This document shows, piece after piece, positions 24,401-36,904 of a stretch of DNA of 64,000 nucleotides (the stretch's first letter is position 1; every line of letters begins with the position of its first letter). Both the position numbers and the translations under genes were made by a program. Where the stretch lies: NCBI RefSeq assembly GCF_000224145.3, contig NC_020174.2, positions 2,852,097-2,916,096 on the forward strand, given 5' to 3'. The DNA comes from Ciona intestinalis (taxonomy: Eukaryota > Chordata > Ascidiacea > Phlebobranchia > Cionidae). The notes beneath the pieces were generated by a model, which did no database searches, was not told the origin of the DNA, and saw only the letters and a list, made by a program, of their open reading frames with translations.

Positions 24401-27400
24401 GATATGACAAACTCTAGGTAACAGGAGAAAGTATTTAAATATGACAGCTAAAACCAAATATCTGTAAAGTGTTTTAACAACTGTCATCTCACAGCTTGTT
24501 TTCTCTAATAGTTATTTTAATTAATAATTTGATCTTTGCCAAAGTTTTCAAATGTATAAATCATATTTATGTTGTAATATTAACTTTTCTTTTCAATTAC
24601 GATAGCCAAGATTTGGATATATATAATAAAAAAATGGGATATATAGCTACAAAAGTGTAGCGACCACGCTTATTTTCTTCCAACTAAAAGTAAATATGTT
24701 TTTACTGTAAGCGTGTTTTAACAACTGTTGTTTTGTATATCCTGTATTTTCGTTTAAAATGTTTCTAAATCTTAGCCACCGTAATTGAAGAGACAAATAA
24801 AAGTTATTATATATTATTATAAAACAGTAGGCCTATATGTGCATACAGACTTACAAATTTGAATTCATATGGAATATCAGTCAGTTGATTTCCCGACACA
24901 TCTAAGGCACGAAGACCAACCACTCCACAAAGTTCTCTAGGAAATTGTTGAAACTTGTTGTGGCTGATGTCTATCTCTGTAAGTCTCTTTAAAAACGAGA
25001 TTTCCCTTGGTATAGTGGAAATGAGGTTGTTGGAAAAGTTGATCTCTTCAAGCTAGAGTGTAAAAAAATGATTGAGATTTGTGCATTTGGTTATTTAATT
25101 CGAGTGTGTTTAGAATTTGTGTAGGCTTTATATGATTTTTAAAGTTAATCAATGTATTAGGAAACATATTTCTATTTAGCAAGTGCATTTTATTTTTTTT
25201 ATATTTTTATTTCTGCTTGCAGCTTAGTTTAAATCTTATCCAAAAAGATGCAAACACATGGAAATATATAATAAAGCAGGGGGCTATTGAATGCACCAGA
25301 GCATGACAAGTATAAAAACAGATTATTCAGTTCCGCTAGCGGTAATTTCCCTATTGGTGGATAACCTAATGTGTTGCGCAATAATTTATAAATACGTTGG
25401 ACGTCCAGCCCCGTGGTAAAGTGGTTACCGCACTTGCCTGCAGCCCAAACGTTACGGATTCAAAGCTCAAAGGTACTACCAGTGTGGGCATGTGTTCTTG
25501 GGCAAGACGCAGGAAAAATGCTCCAACTCTGGTCGCCCAGCGTTATCCGCCGCGCGAAGAAGAATAAGTTACGTTCTTACTTTTATTTAAACAGTAGCTC
25601 ATAAAACACACCTGCGTTACATGGCAGAGCTCCGTGGGAAACTGCTTGAAGTTATTTCTGCTGAGGATTATTTTTCTCAAGGACGACAAATTCCTTATAT
25701 CTCTTGGAATGCATTTTAGCTTGTTGTCGCTTACATCAAGTAAAATCACGTCTACCAAACTACAAAGTGCGACTGGCAGATGATTTAAAACATTCTTTGA
25801 TAGTTTTACCTGAAAATAAAAAGACATATGTTGATTAGTAATCTGTATAGTGGCATTCTCAGCTACACTGACTAATAGTTAGTCGGTCGCAGTTACTATT
25901 GGTTACCGCGGTTTTTAGTCGGCCGACTAAATTTCTGTGCGTTACCTTTTGCAGAAGTTGGACGGTCGATATCTTTAGTCAGCCGATTTAGGCGGCGACT
26001 AGTTTAGTCGGTAGCCGAGAATGCCACTCTGGGTTACTTATTCACTACAAACGGGTGATTTCTAAAATACCTTTTCCACGCTGCGGGTGCTGTTATAACT
26101 CACTGGCATGATTTATACGTGTAAAAATATTTAATTCTACGTACACTGAAATAACTTGTTGCCTTGGTAACAGTAAACTTATTATGATGCAAACAGAAAC
26201 TCCTAGTCGAGGATTAGCTCTTATGGCAGATATTTAGTTAAGGGTTTAGCAGCCACGCCCCTTATTTTAGATTTTACTCAAGTTGTTTTTTTACCCTATA
26301 TATGAGCGCGTTTTAGCGATTGTCGTTTTGCTTCTAATTCCTTAATCTGATTCTTGTTACTCTGTTCGAAAAAGTGGTTAAAATGTGAATTGTGAATGTA
26401 ACTTACTTTATCCTCGCGTGGCCGGAAAACGACAGTCGTTATCATACGGGTTTAACACCTCGTGCCAGCTTACGAGTTACCATGTATGTTACTTTGTGGG
26501 TGATTATTTTTTTTGGATTTTTTTCATTTTTTTATGTATGGCTGATAATTTGGACAACCCATTAGTGACCACTGGGTTGGAGCAATTGTCGTTAAACGTC
26601 TTGCTCAAGGACACATACGCCCACAATGGTAGCAGCGACCAAAGTTAGTATAGACCAAGTTAGGAAACGGATTGTAAAACAACGAGTCTTGTTATCCATT
26701 GTCGCGCGTCTATGACGTCATAGAGGTATACCCGGCAACGAAACTTAAGGTATCTTTGTAAAATTTGCCTAATATCGAAGTGACATTGTGGTAAACAATA
26801 CTGAGTTACTATTTTTGATCCTCTGCTTGAATTAATAAGCTACCTTTTCTGCGTTCTTGGTCTTTATGAAATCGGAATACGCGAACACCTTATCTGCTAG
26901 TACTTAAGCAGTTTGGAGCTGCATGGCCACTCATGTTGGATTATAAATGTAGTATATACTGGTTCTGTAGATTCGTAGGTATGATCATATACTATTATGT
27001 AAACTAAGCTGATTGCTGCTAGTATTAATCGCCAACGTTAAGTACCCTGTTAAACCACACTGTACGCCGAAAACCAGTCAAAATACTGATTTACTCCACA
27101 TTAATTTTAGATTTAATATGATACAACAAGATTTATATTAAAAATTATATTTTTAAAGTTAAAACAGCCGCTATACGTGTTTGCTAGCTTTGTATCGCTT
27201 ACAAGAACCAAATAAACACACGCCGACAATGCATTTGTATAGGCGATTCACGCTCTGTGGGCTCCGTAATGGCGGACACAAGCGCCGTTTCCTAACTTGG
27301 TCTATACTAACTTTGGCAGCGACGAGCCTTCAACCCATTACCTAATGGTTACAGGCAGGCGCGCTAACCACTACGCCACTACGCCACGGCGCGGACAATG

Positions 27401-30400
27401 TATGTTTATAAAGTCAGAGTTCGACTCTAAAGGTAGTTTTTGCTTTATATATGGGTCTCTGTAAACTGCACCTCGTTTAGTGATGACGCTGTTTTTAGTT
27501 CTAACGGAAGATCTTTCACTTGATTTCCAGCGACATCTAACACAGTAAGATTACGAAGTCTTGATAAGGATTCCGGAATACAACGAGCGCCTGAGAAACG
27601 GTTCTTCCCGATGTACAATTCCCGAAGCGTGAATAATTTTCCTGCGGTGTCAATTGCATATACTAAAGATATAGGTTTTCATAAGCATTCTATTCTATAT
27701 GGGCGAGGACAGATTTGCCTATTACCTCACCTATATTAAATGCATATACGCGGGGGGGAGTTGGGACATTTTTTATTCTATTTTCTTGTCTCATTGGGTA
27801 GTAAACAAAGAACCCTCAAAGAATTATAAATCCGTTTCCTCGCTACTCCCAGCAACCGTTGTTAACTGTACGAAACGTCATCAGAAAATGAATTATAGTG
27901 TGCTAAATGTGTCCCGTCTTCACCCACCCCACTATATGTATATTCTTTTATGAGCATAAATATATAACACACGCTATACGGTTTAAAACAAGTGAATCTA
28001 TATTTCCTTTATACATACTTACCTAATTCTGGCGGGAGCTGCGTAAGATGATTTGACTCGAGACCTAAAATCTCTAGTTTTGAGCAGTCGCCTATTTGGT
28101 GTGGAACAAAACTTATTTGGTTATGGTTCATTCCAAGGCAGCGTAAGGACGGCAGTCGCGAAACGTGAGAGTGAACTCGTCGAAGAAAGTTTCTGAGTGG
28201 TTTAGTGACATACATTAGCCTTTTGAATGAATGTATGTTTTTATATCACATATGGCGGGGCAACAACAGTGTCTTTATAACTAGGGTTTAAGTTTCATAC
28301 ACCTCGTGTCTACTTCTGAGCAACAAATAAAGTGGGAAAACACAGCACACATTGCCAAATATTTCCCAAATCAAAATACATGACGGTTTTCAGGTGATAC
28401 CACGAATTATCATCATACCAACATTAATTGACAACTCTTCAAAGTAATATAGGCATAGCTTATTAAATTAAAAATAAACCCTTCAAAGTTTGGCATTAAA
28501 CACCTGAACACAACTAAAAGAAATTAATACTGCAAAATTTGTTTTGTTTATCATCAAATGGTTCCCTTAAAACGGGATTTAAAAAAGTCTTTCCCCACCC
28601 TACTATATGTAGTTTTGGGGGCTTTTTTCATAGCCTTGCGCACATAGATGTGTATCTGCAACTTTAATGGTAGTTATATAGAAGTTTCGACATGGTTTGC
28701 AGCAGTTATGTTTTATACCTTGACAGAGCTAATTCCTCCAAAGATTTTAAAGTAAAAAGTTGACTTGGCAGAAACCTTAATCTATTGTCGTCTAAACGAA
28801 GATCGATCAGTGATTCAAGTCTCCGAATTGTTGAAGGCAAACTGAAAAATTACAAAACGGTTTCAGCTACACTGCATGTTGCATTAAAGGAAAACACTCA
28901 ACTGGAAAAAAATGCACGGTTTTAACTCACGTTACAACACTTCCTAGAACGCAGGCTTTAGCATATTTTAGGTTGTAACTTACCTCGAAATCTTGTTTCC
29001 AGATAAACCAAGTTTTACTAGTTTTCGCATCCGACAGATGGCAGTAGGCAGCGCGTTTAGACAATTGTTACTCAGCCCAAGTATTCGGATCTGTTCAAGA
29101 AATTGTCCCATCTCAATTGGCAAATGCGTGATCCTAAACATACGAGCAACAATGCAAGAAGAGTATACTAAAAGCATGACTTTAGTGGATTTATTTTGTC
29201 TTTTTGGTCGAGGCTACCGCGGTCGAAAAAGTTTACAAAAGCGGAAAGACGGAATTAACGATAGACGACAGATGTCGATCGTTATCACTCTTTATTGTTA
29301 AAACAGAATTACAAATTATTTATTTCATAAAATCTGCGACCGTTACACCATACAAAACAATACAGGTTAAACAAAGTTTTATTCGAACAAAAGTTTGTGT
29401 TAAGACACCTACAATAATATAGTATACTGTGGAGTAAGGTATAGGACACAATTAGCACATAATATCTAAATAATGTTTTAAACAATTAAAACGGCATATG
29501 TGGGAGTCGTGAAGATACGGTTTTATAGTTTTTTTAAATGTTCTTTGTTTACTTCCAAATGGGATCGATTAGAAAATAGAATGAAAAGGTGTCCCGTCTT
29601 CCCCCACCCTACTACTATATACCGTGACCATTCATACCTGTTCCCGTTCAAACCCAATACTTCTAGTTGCCAGAGGTAACTTATACCAACGGGTAGTTCG
29701 GTTAAGCAGTTTCTGTTAGCGTAAAGTTGAATGAGATTTTTCAAGTTTCCAATTCGATGTGGTAAGCTCTGTATGGATAAAGTGATGCAGTACATGTCAG
29801 TATAATATTAATTATATTTATAAACAGACACATATGGTTGAAAACAATCCTAGTGTTCTTGTTGGCGACTAAATATAAGATCATCTAACGTAAATGTTGC
29901 TGTCGTTATACGCAACACGGATTGTAAATTTTATTTACATGCAATTAACTATATAGGCGTAGGCTGTGTAGTATAGTGAGGTGAGGGAAGATGGGACACC
30001 TGTTCATTCTATTTTCTTCTCCCACTTATAGTAAACAAAGAAAATACAAAGAATAATAAAACCACATCTTCACAACTCCAATAGGCCGTTGTTAATTCTT
30101 TAAAACACGATCGGGATACTTGGATATCATGTGCTAAAGGTGTCCCATCTTCCCCCACCCTACTAAATGTTTTTTTCTATGCCGAATCGTAAAACCGTAT
30201 CCTCACGACTCCCATAGACCGTTGTTAATTAAGGATATTTGGATATTTTGTGCTAAAGATGTCCTATCTTCCCCCAATCTACTATATGAATGTATCCTTG
30301 TTTTACTTGTTGTTCAAATCGTTCCTGGCACAAACGTGTTTTACTAATAATCACTATCGAACCTTCCCGGCTTGCATGCCTCTGGCTTGATTAGGCGTCC

Positions 30401-31898
30401 TTACTTACACGCTTTGGTGCATTTTGTGAAGAATCAATTAGTTGTTGTTGTTGTGCAGTTCAGCTGTTCATGGTTATAATGGTAGCAGCTTATGTTTGTA
30501 GACTATCATCGTCAAGTTATGTGAGTTTTTATGAGTTATATATATATATGCTATTTTACTGGCGGTTTGTTTGTTATTTAAATCAAGGCCTCTAAGTGAT
30601 CCAGTATAGGGTGGGGGAAGACAGTCAACAACGGTCTATAAGAGATGTGAGAATACGGTTTTAAAATTCATTTAACGTTCTTTGTTTACTATCAAATAGG
30701 TCGAGATAATATAGTTAAAAGGTGTGCCATCTTTCCCAATCTACAAACGTATGATGACGTAACAAGCGTATAGGAGGAAGTCACTTGCGTATACATATTT
30801 GATTTGCTTGTTACACATTATAGGTGTTCGAACGTGACGTCAGCAGTTGACATATAAAGTAGAATAGGGGGAGATGGAACACCTTTTAATTCGATTTTTC
30901 CTTCCCATTTGGTAGTAAACGAAGAACATTCAAAGAATTATAAAATCGCATTCCTTCGACTTCCATAGAACGATGTTAATTGTTTAAAACATGATCAGGA
31001 TAGTCGGATATATTGTGCTAAAGTGTCTCATCTTCCCCCACCCTACTATATATGTTTTTTTCCGTGTATGGTATAATATGACAGACACCAAAGTCGGAAC
31101 ACTGCGTTAGGCATAGCATGATATACGAATGTAGTATATACTTTACACAAAGCAATAGCAAGGGCAAATAATTTAATCACCTTAATTTGGTTGTCACTGC
31201 ATTCTAAATATTCAAGATACTTTAAATCGCACAGACTCTCAGGTAGACTTGTTAAGGCATTCCCTCTTAATGAAATGGCTTGAAGACAAGACAGCTTTCT
31301 GTATAAAAGAATAAGTTGTATATAATAATACGTTATTTAATACTGGATACAGTACTGTGGACTAGAATAGATACCGTTAAAATGTAAAAGCAATTTTTCA
31401 TTTTTCGTGCTTTGAACAATTAACAACGTTTTTTTATAGTAGCGGGGCTACGGTTATCTTTGTAAATATCATTTGTTTATTACCAAATGGGACGAGAAAC
31501 GAAGAATAAAATATGTCCCATCTTGCCCCACGCTGCCATATGTTACATATTACTTTTATACCAGCTATACTTATGTAATACACATATTAGGTCATTGCGT
31601 AAACTGTAGGGTGAGTGATACACAAGACCGGGTTGAAGTAGTTATAAGTACGGGTGGGAACATTGTTCTTATGTTGGTTTTGCGGACAGCAAGGTCCGAC
31701 AAGTGTTCTCTTATTTCGCTCTACTGACCTTACATCAGAAGGTATCTCCTTTAGCTTGTTGTTGTTCGCAACTAAACACTGGAGCTCAGTGATATCGAAA
31801 ACCTCTTTTGGAACTTCATTTAAATTTCGTATATCTAAAGTAACGCGGCCACCCGGTCCTTTATACAATTGCTTTCTGATCGTATCTTCACCACGCAT
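21413..31898 (-). CDS. lrrd1: Leucine-rich repeat and death domain protein (LRRD1-like)
   Basis: Fourteen minus-strand exons: 31734-31898, 31181-31294, 29638-29768, 28984-29133, 28719-28841, 28023-28192, 27472-27641, 25612-25809, 24855-25052, 24145-24306, 23498-23651, 23110-23274, 22043-22211, 21413-21536. They total 2193 bases in frame (730 residues plus stop). After a short N-terminus come ~25 LRRs of the LxxLxxLxLxxNxLxxLP type (e.g. LKEIP, ALTSLPESL, CLTELPVGI, HLTQLPPELG, QLTELPTQIH). Many exons hold about two repeats. The last two exons form a helical domain: CPIDEFSRLCMKLKLPN, an LLNMWRA tryptophan motif, and a helix ending DLHDILVKLKAM, which fits a death domain. This order matches LRRD1; PIDD also pairs LRRs and a death domain but has ZU5 domains not seen here. 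No signal peptide, so cytosolic; function poorly known. The last donor (GTCTGT at 22042) is weak but phase-correct. The start could lie further upstream. Confidence 0.9.
21537..22042 (-). other. LRRD1-like intron
   Basis: Contains a reversed family E fragment at about 21700-21765 (AAGCGTGGTTGCTCCACC) and otherwise AT-rich unique sequence. Confidence 0.55.
22312..22680 (+). mobile_element. Compound SINE locus with a 50-N gap
   Basis: A short head (GGCGCTGTGGCAAAGTGG) is followed at once by a second head (CGCCGTGGTATAGTGG). A SINE body then runs into the gap (22452-22501), and a further SINE body follows (GGCAGACACTTAACAGCAG). At least two overlapping insertions; the gap hides the join. Confidence 0.8.
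22879..23034. mobile_element. Palindromic element family D
   Basis: TGGCATTCTTAGCTACCGAC left end, then CTAGTCGTCGCC. This matches the reverse of the 25851-26026 element. Its right end (GAGAATACCATTC) is decayed. Confidence 0.65.
23652..24144 (-). other. LRRD1-like intron, nothing recognised
   Basis: Unique AT-rich sequence with a short ATAAATCACCACCAA repetition near 24078-24140. Confidence 0.5.
24655..24806. mobile_element. Dispersed repeat family E
   Basis: GTGTAGCGACCACGCTTATT start and AGACAAATAAAAG end, as in the 18263 copy. In an LRRD1-like intron. Confidence 0.75.
25402..25557 (+). mobile_element. Truncated SINE (head half)
   Basis: CAGCCCCGTGGTAAAGTGG head with B-box-like ACGGATTCAAAGCTC, then TTCTTGGGCAAGACG. 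It breaks off before the tail, ~55 bp from the exon at 25612. Confidence 0.75.
25851..26026. mobile_element. Palindromic element family D
   Basis: TGGCATTCTCAGCTAC and GTAGCCGAGAATGCCA form inverted ends. The interior alternates TTTAGTCGGCCGACTAAA-type motifs, making a strong potential hairpin. Second copy at 22879. Confidence 0.8.
26240..26370. mobile_element. Family E fragment
   Basis: GCAGCCACGCCCCTTATTTT, then a GAGCGCGTTTTAGCGATTGTC variant of the family. Diverged. Confidence 0.45.
26395..27397 (-). mobile_element. SINE split by a DNA transposon
   Basis: The reversed tail and body (26395-26639) and head (27316-27397, ending CCACGGCGCGGAC) are one SINE interrupted at GCAGCGAC, which is duplicated on both sides of the insertion. 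Confidence 0.9.
26640..27315. mobile_element. 676-bp element with 31-bp inverted ends and 8-bp duplication
   Basis: Positions 26640-26670 and 27285-27315 are perfect inverted repeats beginning CAAAGTTAGTATAGACC. The flanking duplication is GCAGCGAC (26632-26639, 27316-27323). An 8-bp duplication fits the hAT superfamily. No transposase frame lies inside, so it is non-autonomous. It is nested in a SINE within an LRRD1-like intron. Confidence 0.92.
27747..27934. mobile_element. MITE family A
   Basis: Left end decayed (CGGGGGGGAGTTGGGAC), right end CACCCACCCCACTA. Adjacent to one unit of the ~90-bp repeat at about 27700. Confidence 0.8.
28545..28605. mobile_element. MITE family A right-end fragment
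   Basis: Only ATCAAATGGTTCCC and TTTCCCCACCCTACTA remain. Confidence 0.65.
29424..29615. mobile_element. MITE family A
   Basis: TACTGTGGAGTAAGG left end and CCCCCACCCTACTA right end. It lies ~20 bp from the 3' edge of the LRRD1-like exon 29638-29768, just inside the donor side of the intron. Confidence 0.88.
29974..30165. mobile_element. MITE family A
   Basis: TAGTGAGGTGAGGG to CCCCCACCCTACTA, 192 bp, well preserved. Confidence 0.92.
30190..30284. mobile_element. MITE family A right half
   Basis: Starts inside the family (AATCGTAAAACCGTATCC) and ends CCCCCAATCTACTA. It directly follows the previous copy. Confidence 0.8.
30605..30744. mobile_element. MITE family A, internally deleted
   Basis: TATAGGGTGGGGGAAGAC left end; part of the interior is lost; ends TTTCCCAATCTACA. 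Confidence 0.8.
30860..31048. mobile_element. MITE family A
   Basis: TAGAATAGGGGGAGATGG to CCCCCACCCTACTA. Confidence 0.88.
31410..31541. mobile_element. MITE family A, diverged
   Basis: Interior motif TTTATTACCAAATGGGACG and right end CTTGCCCCACGCTGCCATA. Confidence 0.65.
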
Positions 31899-31927
31899 TT
31901 CACGGCCATCGATGTACGACAGTAATT

Positions 31928-31932
31928 GCTAG
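31928..31932 (-). promoter_or_regulatory. Possible acceptor upstream of the LRRD1-like start
   Basis: On the minus strand, ATTCTAG ends at 31929, 30 nt before the chosen ATG, and the frame stays open back to it (QLLSYIDGRE). This could be an intron acceptor, extending the protein, or a spliced-leader acceptor for a short 5' leader. Confidence 0.35.
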
Positions 31933-32693
31933 AATATAATCGCTCTCACAGCGCACACCGGCTAATTTTAAAGACAGTCGTTAGATCTAAATACCTAATA
32001 TACACTGGCCTAATTTCTATGTAAGACAGACGGCTCAATAAATTAAATGATCACTTTTGGTTGAAACATCCTTACAATATACACTAGGGAACAAGTACGT
32101 TCGACTTTAATAAAGCGTGTCTGCTGAGAAGGTGTTCCTAAATGAGAAACAGGAATCAATATTTGCAAGTCATCTGATCGCTAACTGTAACTGCGGGACC
32201 TTTAAACGTTTATGTTTGCCGTGTATACAGCAATTACACGTCTTATAACCCCTCTCCGTATATATATACATGTAGGTCTCTGTAATAATAGGTATTTTAT
32301 ATTCCTTCACACAAACGAACGTGAAACATTATCCTGCAAAACGTAGTTTTCACCAAGCATAGTTTATAATTGTTTCTCTCAAGCACCGAACATCTGTGCC
32401 TCGCTTTCGAATTGTATCTGCCAACAATAGCGTGGCTTAGTTTGTTCTGGGCAAACGAGAACACACAACCGTGCCCGGTTGAACACAATAGCAGAACAAA
32501 CTGATAATGTTACACTTTCAATAGGTAGCCGGACAGAAGCCGAATAGAGTTTTGTTCTTTTGTGTAGGCGTGGCCACTACTATACTGTTTCATTAATGTT
32601 TGATCAAGCTCAAAAGCACGTAGCGATATATGCTTTTGTTGAAGAGAAGAATTTATTATAAATTAATTTGGACTTTTTAGTAAAATATAAAAT

Positions 32694-32875
32694 AGGGTAC
32701 AGTAGGATGAGACATTTTTTTATTCTTTTTCATCGTCTTTTTTGTTTTTTTTGTGTCATTTTATATATTTTTTGTAACCTCACGACACCAAAAAACGGTG
32801 TTAGTTGTATAATACCATTAAAGAAAATGCGGTTTATGTGCAAACGGTATCCCATTTCCCCCCTCATTATTTTAT
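32694..32875. mobile_element. MITE family A, diverged
   Basis: GGGTACAGTAGGATGAGAC left and TATCCCATTTCCCCCC right. Confidence 0.6.
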
Positions 32876-34189
32876 TTTGTTTAAAAGCAAGGAATATTTA
32901 AACCGCGTGGTATGTAATGTGTGGCGTTACCGCGGCTGTGGCAGTTCATACTATCGATCGACCTAATGACGTGTGCAAACAAATTCGGACTTATTGTGGA
33001 AAGCGCTGCAGCTTTCGAGAAAAATCGAAATTTGAGAAATGGTAGCGACCTTTTTACCCCACCGTTAAAGTAAATATAAAGAATGGTCGAATTAGAAAAT
33101 GCGATCGATTTTTAGCGGAATTCGTTCTTTTCCAAAGCATTATGTAGAGTGACGTTATCACAATATTCAGTTTCAGCCAAATTCCTTGTCTGAATGTAAA
33201 CCGCATTTTAATTCGATCAGATTTAATAAGTATAATGTTGGCACGGAATCTATATTTTAGCCAGATTGATTTGCTAATACGTCCGCTCGTCATATTTGTT
33301 CCTCTAAAATCCATAACAGACGTCGTATTCGACAGCGGGATCTATTTTTTGCATGATTCGGTTCGGATATGTCTGCCGCTTTTCGTTTCATATCCAATCG
33401 TGTGGACGTTATAATATAAATAGAACGTCTTCTGCCGCCACTTAATACGGTAAGAAATACAGAAACCGGTTTGCCATCGATTGTGCATTAGAACAGGATC
33501 GAACTCGTGGTAAAAAGGCAAGAAAAAGTATTCGCAATTGAGTTTGGATTGGGATTGGGGAAAGCAGCAAGTAGCGTGTCTGCTCTCTGCCGACCTCAGT
33601 CCCTGTAAGTACGACATGTGTGTAAGGGCGACGTTTTTAGAGGTAATGTGCCAACTATGGTCGAAATTTTAAGGACGACGTTTTCAGAAGTATTGGACCA
33701 ACTCGGGTCTAAAGTTTAGGTCGGATATGGCGTGTCACCTTGCAAGACTATGCCCATATGGAATATATACAAAAAGTGCAGATATAGTTCGGAAAGCTGA
33801 TTATTGTCAACATATGGACGATCTTTAGGTAAATGAATGATAGGAAGTACGTAGTTAGTGATTAAGAGTTATGTTCAACAAATCGTGTTTTGTAAAATAC
33901 TATTTTGTCAAAACGGCATTATTAGTCTATTATTTAAATAGAATTAGACGTAGTTAAGTTATGTTTTTAAATTTGTCGCAAAGCATAAATTGAATTCATA
34001 TTGATTTAAAATTCGTTTCACTTTGTCTGTTTTAATACTGACTTTGTTTTTAGAGTTGTGTTAAGTTAATCATGAAGTGCAAAGTTTAAGAAACAGTTCA
34101 CATATAGCTGCAATTACAATTGAGTTTAAATACCTAGCATTTTAATATCTCTAAAAATGAACATTGTTAATAAATAGTTTGAAAATTTA

Positions 34190-34356
34190 TAGTAGCGTAG
34201 TGGAAGATGGGACACCTTTTAAGAACATAATATCCAAATATCCTGATCGTGTTTTAAACAATCAACAACGGTCTATGGGAATTGTAAGGATAAGGTTTTA
34301 TAATTCTTAGTTGATCGTTGTTTACTACCAAACAGGGCCATCTTTCCCCACACTAA
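34190..34356. mobile_element. MITE family A
   Basis: TAGTAGCGTAGTGGAAGATG left end and TTTCCCCACACTAATA right end. Confidence 0.82.
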
Positions 34357-34507
34357 TATACGTATAGCATCCCAACTTCGCCTTTGTGAATAGGAATGTA
34401 CAGCTTGTAATCATAATCTAGTTAAGACGTACTGTTGACAATATTTACAATGCATTCAACACGCAACAGTACGAATGTAGTACAGTGTAATTTATATTGA
34501 ATGAAAT

Positions 34508-34756
34508 TAATGTAAATTATACTTCATCCTCGCGTGACCAGAAAACGCGGACAGTCGTTATAACACGCGTGATAATACACCTCGTCCAGCTTACGAGTTA
34601 CCCAGTATGTTACTTTGTGGGTGATTATATATTTTTATTTTTTATTTATATATGGCTGATAATTTGGACAACCCATCATAGTGACCACTGGGTTGGAGCA
34701 ATTGCCGTTAAGTGTCTTGCCCAAGGACACATACGCCCACAATGGTAGCAGCGATA
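34508..34756 (-). mobile_element. Truncated SINE (tail and body)
   Basis: CATCCTCGCGTGACCAG tail and CACAATGGTAGCAGCGAT body. The tRNA-like head is missing. Confidence 0.82.
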
Positions 34757-35026
34757 TTACAGGCAAAGTTTTTATGTCAAGGCCAATTCAATTATCCTCT
34801 TCGTAATATATGCTAGAAAGGGTGTTTCAACGCACGCCGCATATGTGTATACGCCAACATTAATTATATTCCGTTGTTGGCAAAATAAACCGTTAAAATA
34901 CGGCGGTGCATTTGTGCATAATAGATTACTCGTCGTCATGGAAAGGGTATCTTGGGTATACTTGTCTCCATGAAGCGCAGAATGGCAAATTAAACATTTG
35001 ATTTTGTTGTAACACATTTAAACATA

Positions 35027-35218
35027 TAGTGGGATGGGGAAAGATAAGACACATTTTCATTTTATTTTCTTGTCCTACTTGGTAGTAAACAAAAAACATT
35101 CAAAGAAATATGAAACTCTATCTTCACGACTCCCATAGACCATTGTTAATTGTTTAAAACACGATCAGGATGTTTGAATTTTATGTGTTTAAGGAGTCCC
35201 ATCTTCCCCCACCTACTA
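35027..35218. mobile_element. MITE family A
   Basis: TAGTGGGATGGGG to TTCCCCCACCTACTA, 192 bp. Followed by a TA run. Confidence 0.9.
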
Positions 35219-35378
35219 TATATATATATATATAATTATCACTTTTAATTGCCAATGATATATTGTAGGAACTATAGCAATCGTTTGCTAACAACTGCTG
35301 TTCACCCGCGGGGATAAATAAGTTTAATTCATTCGTTCAATTACAACATGTATATAATAGTCAAAATTCAGACTTTTA

Positions 35379-35522
35379 TAGTACTGTGGGGAAGATGAGA
35401 CACCTTTTCATTTAAATTTCTCGTCCCATTTCTTACTAAACAATGAACAAGGGGTTTAAACCACGATCAGGATATTTGGATATTACGTGCTAAAGATGTC
35501 ACGTCTTACCCAACCTTACTAT
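35379..35522. mobile_element. MITE family A, internally deleted
   Basis: TAGTACTGTGGGG to TTACCCAACCTTACTA; shorter than the full copy. Confidence 0.82.
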
Positions 35523-36904
35523 ACTATACGCATAGCTAAATTAAGAATACCCAGAAATGCATTTCATTTCTTTCAAATAGGGTATAAGCGATGTAAAGCG
35601 TGGTCGATTCATTTATACAGAAATCCAATAACAATAATGTTGTAGCCGAATTTAAAACAACAAATCAATTATAAAGATTTTCTTTAACAAATGAGGTGAC
35701 CCACACAGTAATGAACAAGTCTTGGTTTCGAAGCTGTATACAAGTACACGCTTAAGCCATTATCTTCAAAGCGCATACAATGCCAGTCTTCCTCGCAGAA
35801 ACGGCTACTTTCGGGTTCATGTTTTGTTGTATATTAATCCGCGCGAGCCCGTCTCCTTTATCCCATTGATCAAGTAATAAATTATTAAAGAATCCAACGA
35901 ACCATCGAATCTGGATGCTTCCTAATTTCATTGGCGCCGCATAATCATCAAGATAACTTGTTCAAAACTAAAAGAATCGTGAGTGTGCCCTCCGTTACCC
36001 CTCCCGTTCCCGCTTCTTTCCAATTCCTAGGGACTTGTAATAAGTTTCGCTCGACCTCGCTTGCGGTCAGTTAGGTTGACTGGAAATCGTCACAGCAGAA
36101 TTTAAGAAGAGACAGCCGTATAAGCTACATATGCCAGCGACAGCCTTTTAACGTATATAGTCAATTAAGGGACGCATAACCTAAAAAAAACATAGATGCG
36201 CGATATTTGACATTCCTTTAAAAAATATATTTGACAACAAATATACAAAATAAAATTAGTAATAAAGTTTTAGGAATGAAGATTTTGTTAAACATCAGAT
36301 ATCGAAAAGATAATTGATAAATAGTTTTACGTTTTTTATATAGATTACCCGATTTGTATTACGTTTAGTATACTTGTCAGTCGTGGGCAACATCAATTAG
36401 ACAAATGTTTCAAGCAAACGATTGTATTTAAAAGCATCGATTACTGTCGTTGATTATTGATCTGATGAATGAAGCGGATAAATACGACGAACAAGGTCCC
36501 GTATCTTGTCGGATCTTACAACTCGTATATAGGCCTTGGATGACAGAATTACATGACCACTGTCAAAAACCTTAAGGCTCAAATGTAGACGTGATAATAA
36601 ATAAGACGTGTGGTAGTGTATATATATAGACTGTATGAAAAATAAGGCGCTAGAATGCATTATCCATGTAGCATTTACATCTGTAAAAGCAAATGTGAAC
36701 CATATGTTGAACCAGACAGTAAATAGATAACGGTTGCAGGGTGCTGGTTTAGAAACTACATTGTTTGTATAGTGTAGGGGCAAACCTTCAGGTTTCATCG
36801 TTTTTTTTGTCTCGCATCACAACAGCAGAGATTAAAGAATAGGTAAAACGAAAAGACCGGAAATGGCGACGAAACTACAGTCGTTAAAACACGCTTACAG
36901 TTAA

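Noticed and set aside
36454..36798. 114-codon minus-strand frame
   Set aside because: No recognised motif, no partner exons, and composition like surrounding non-coding DNA.
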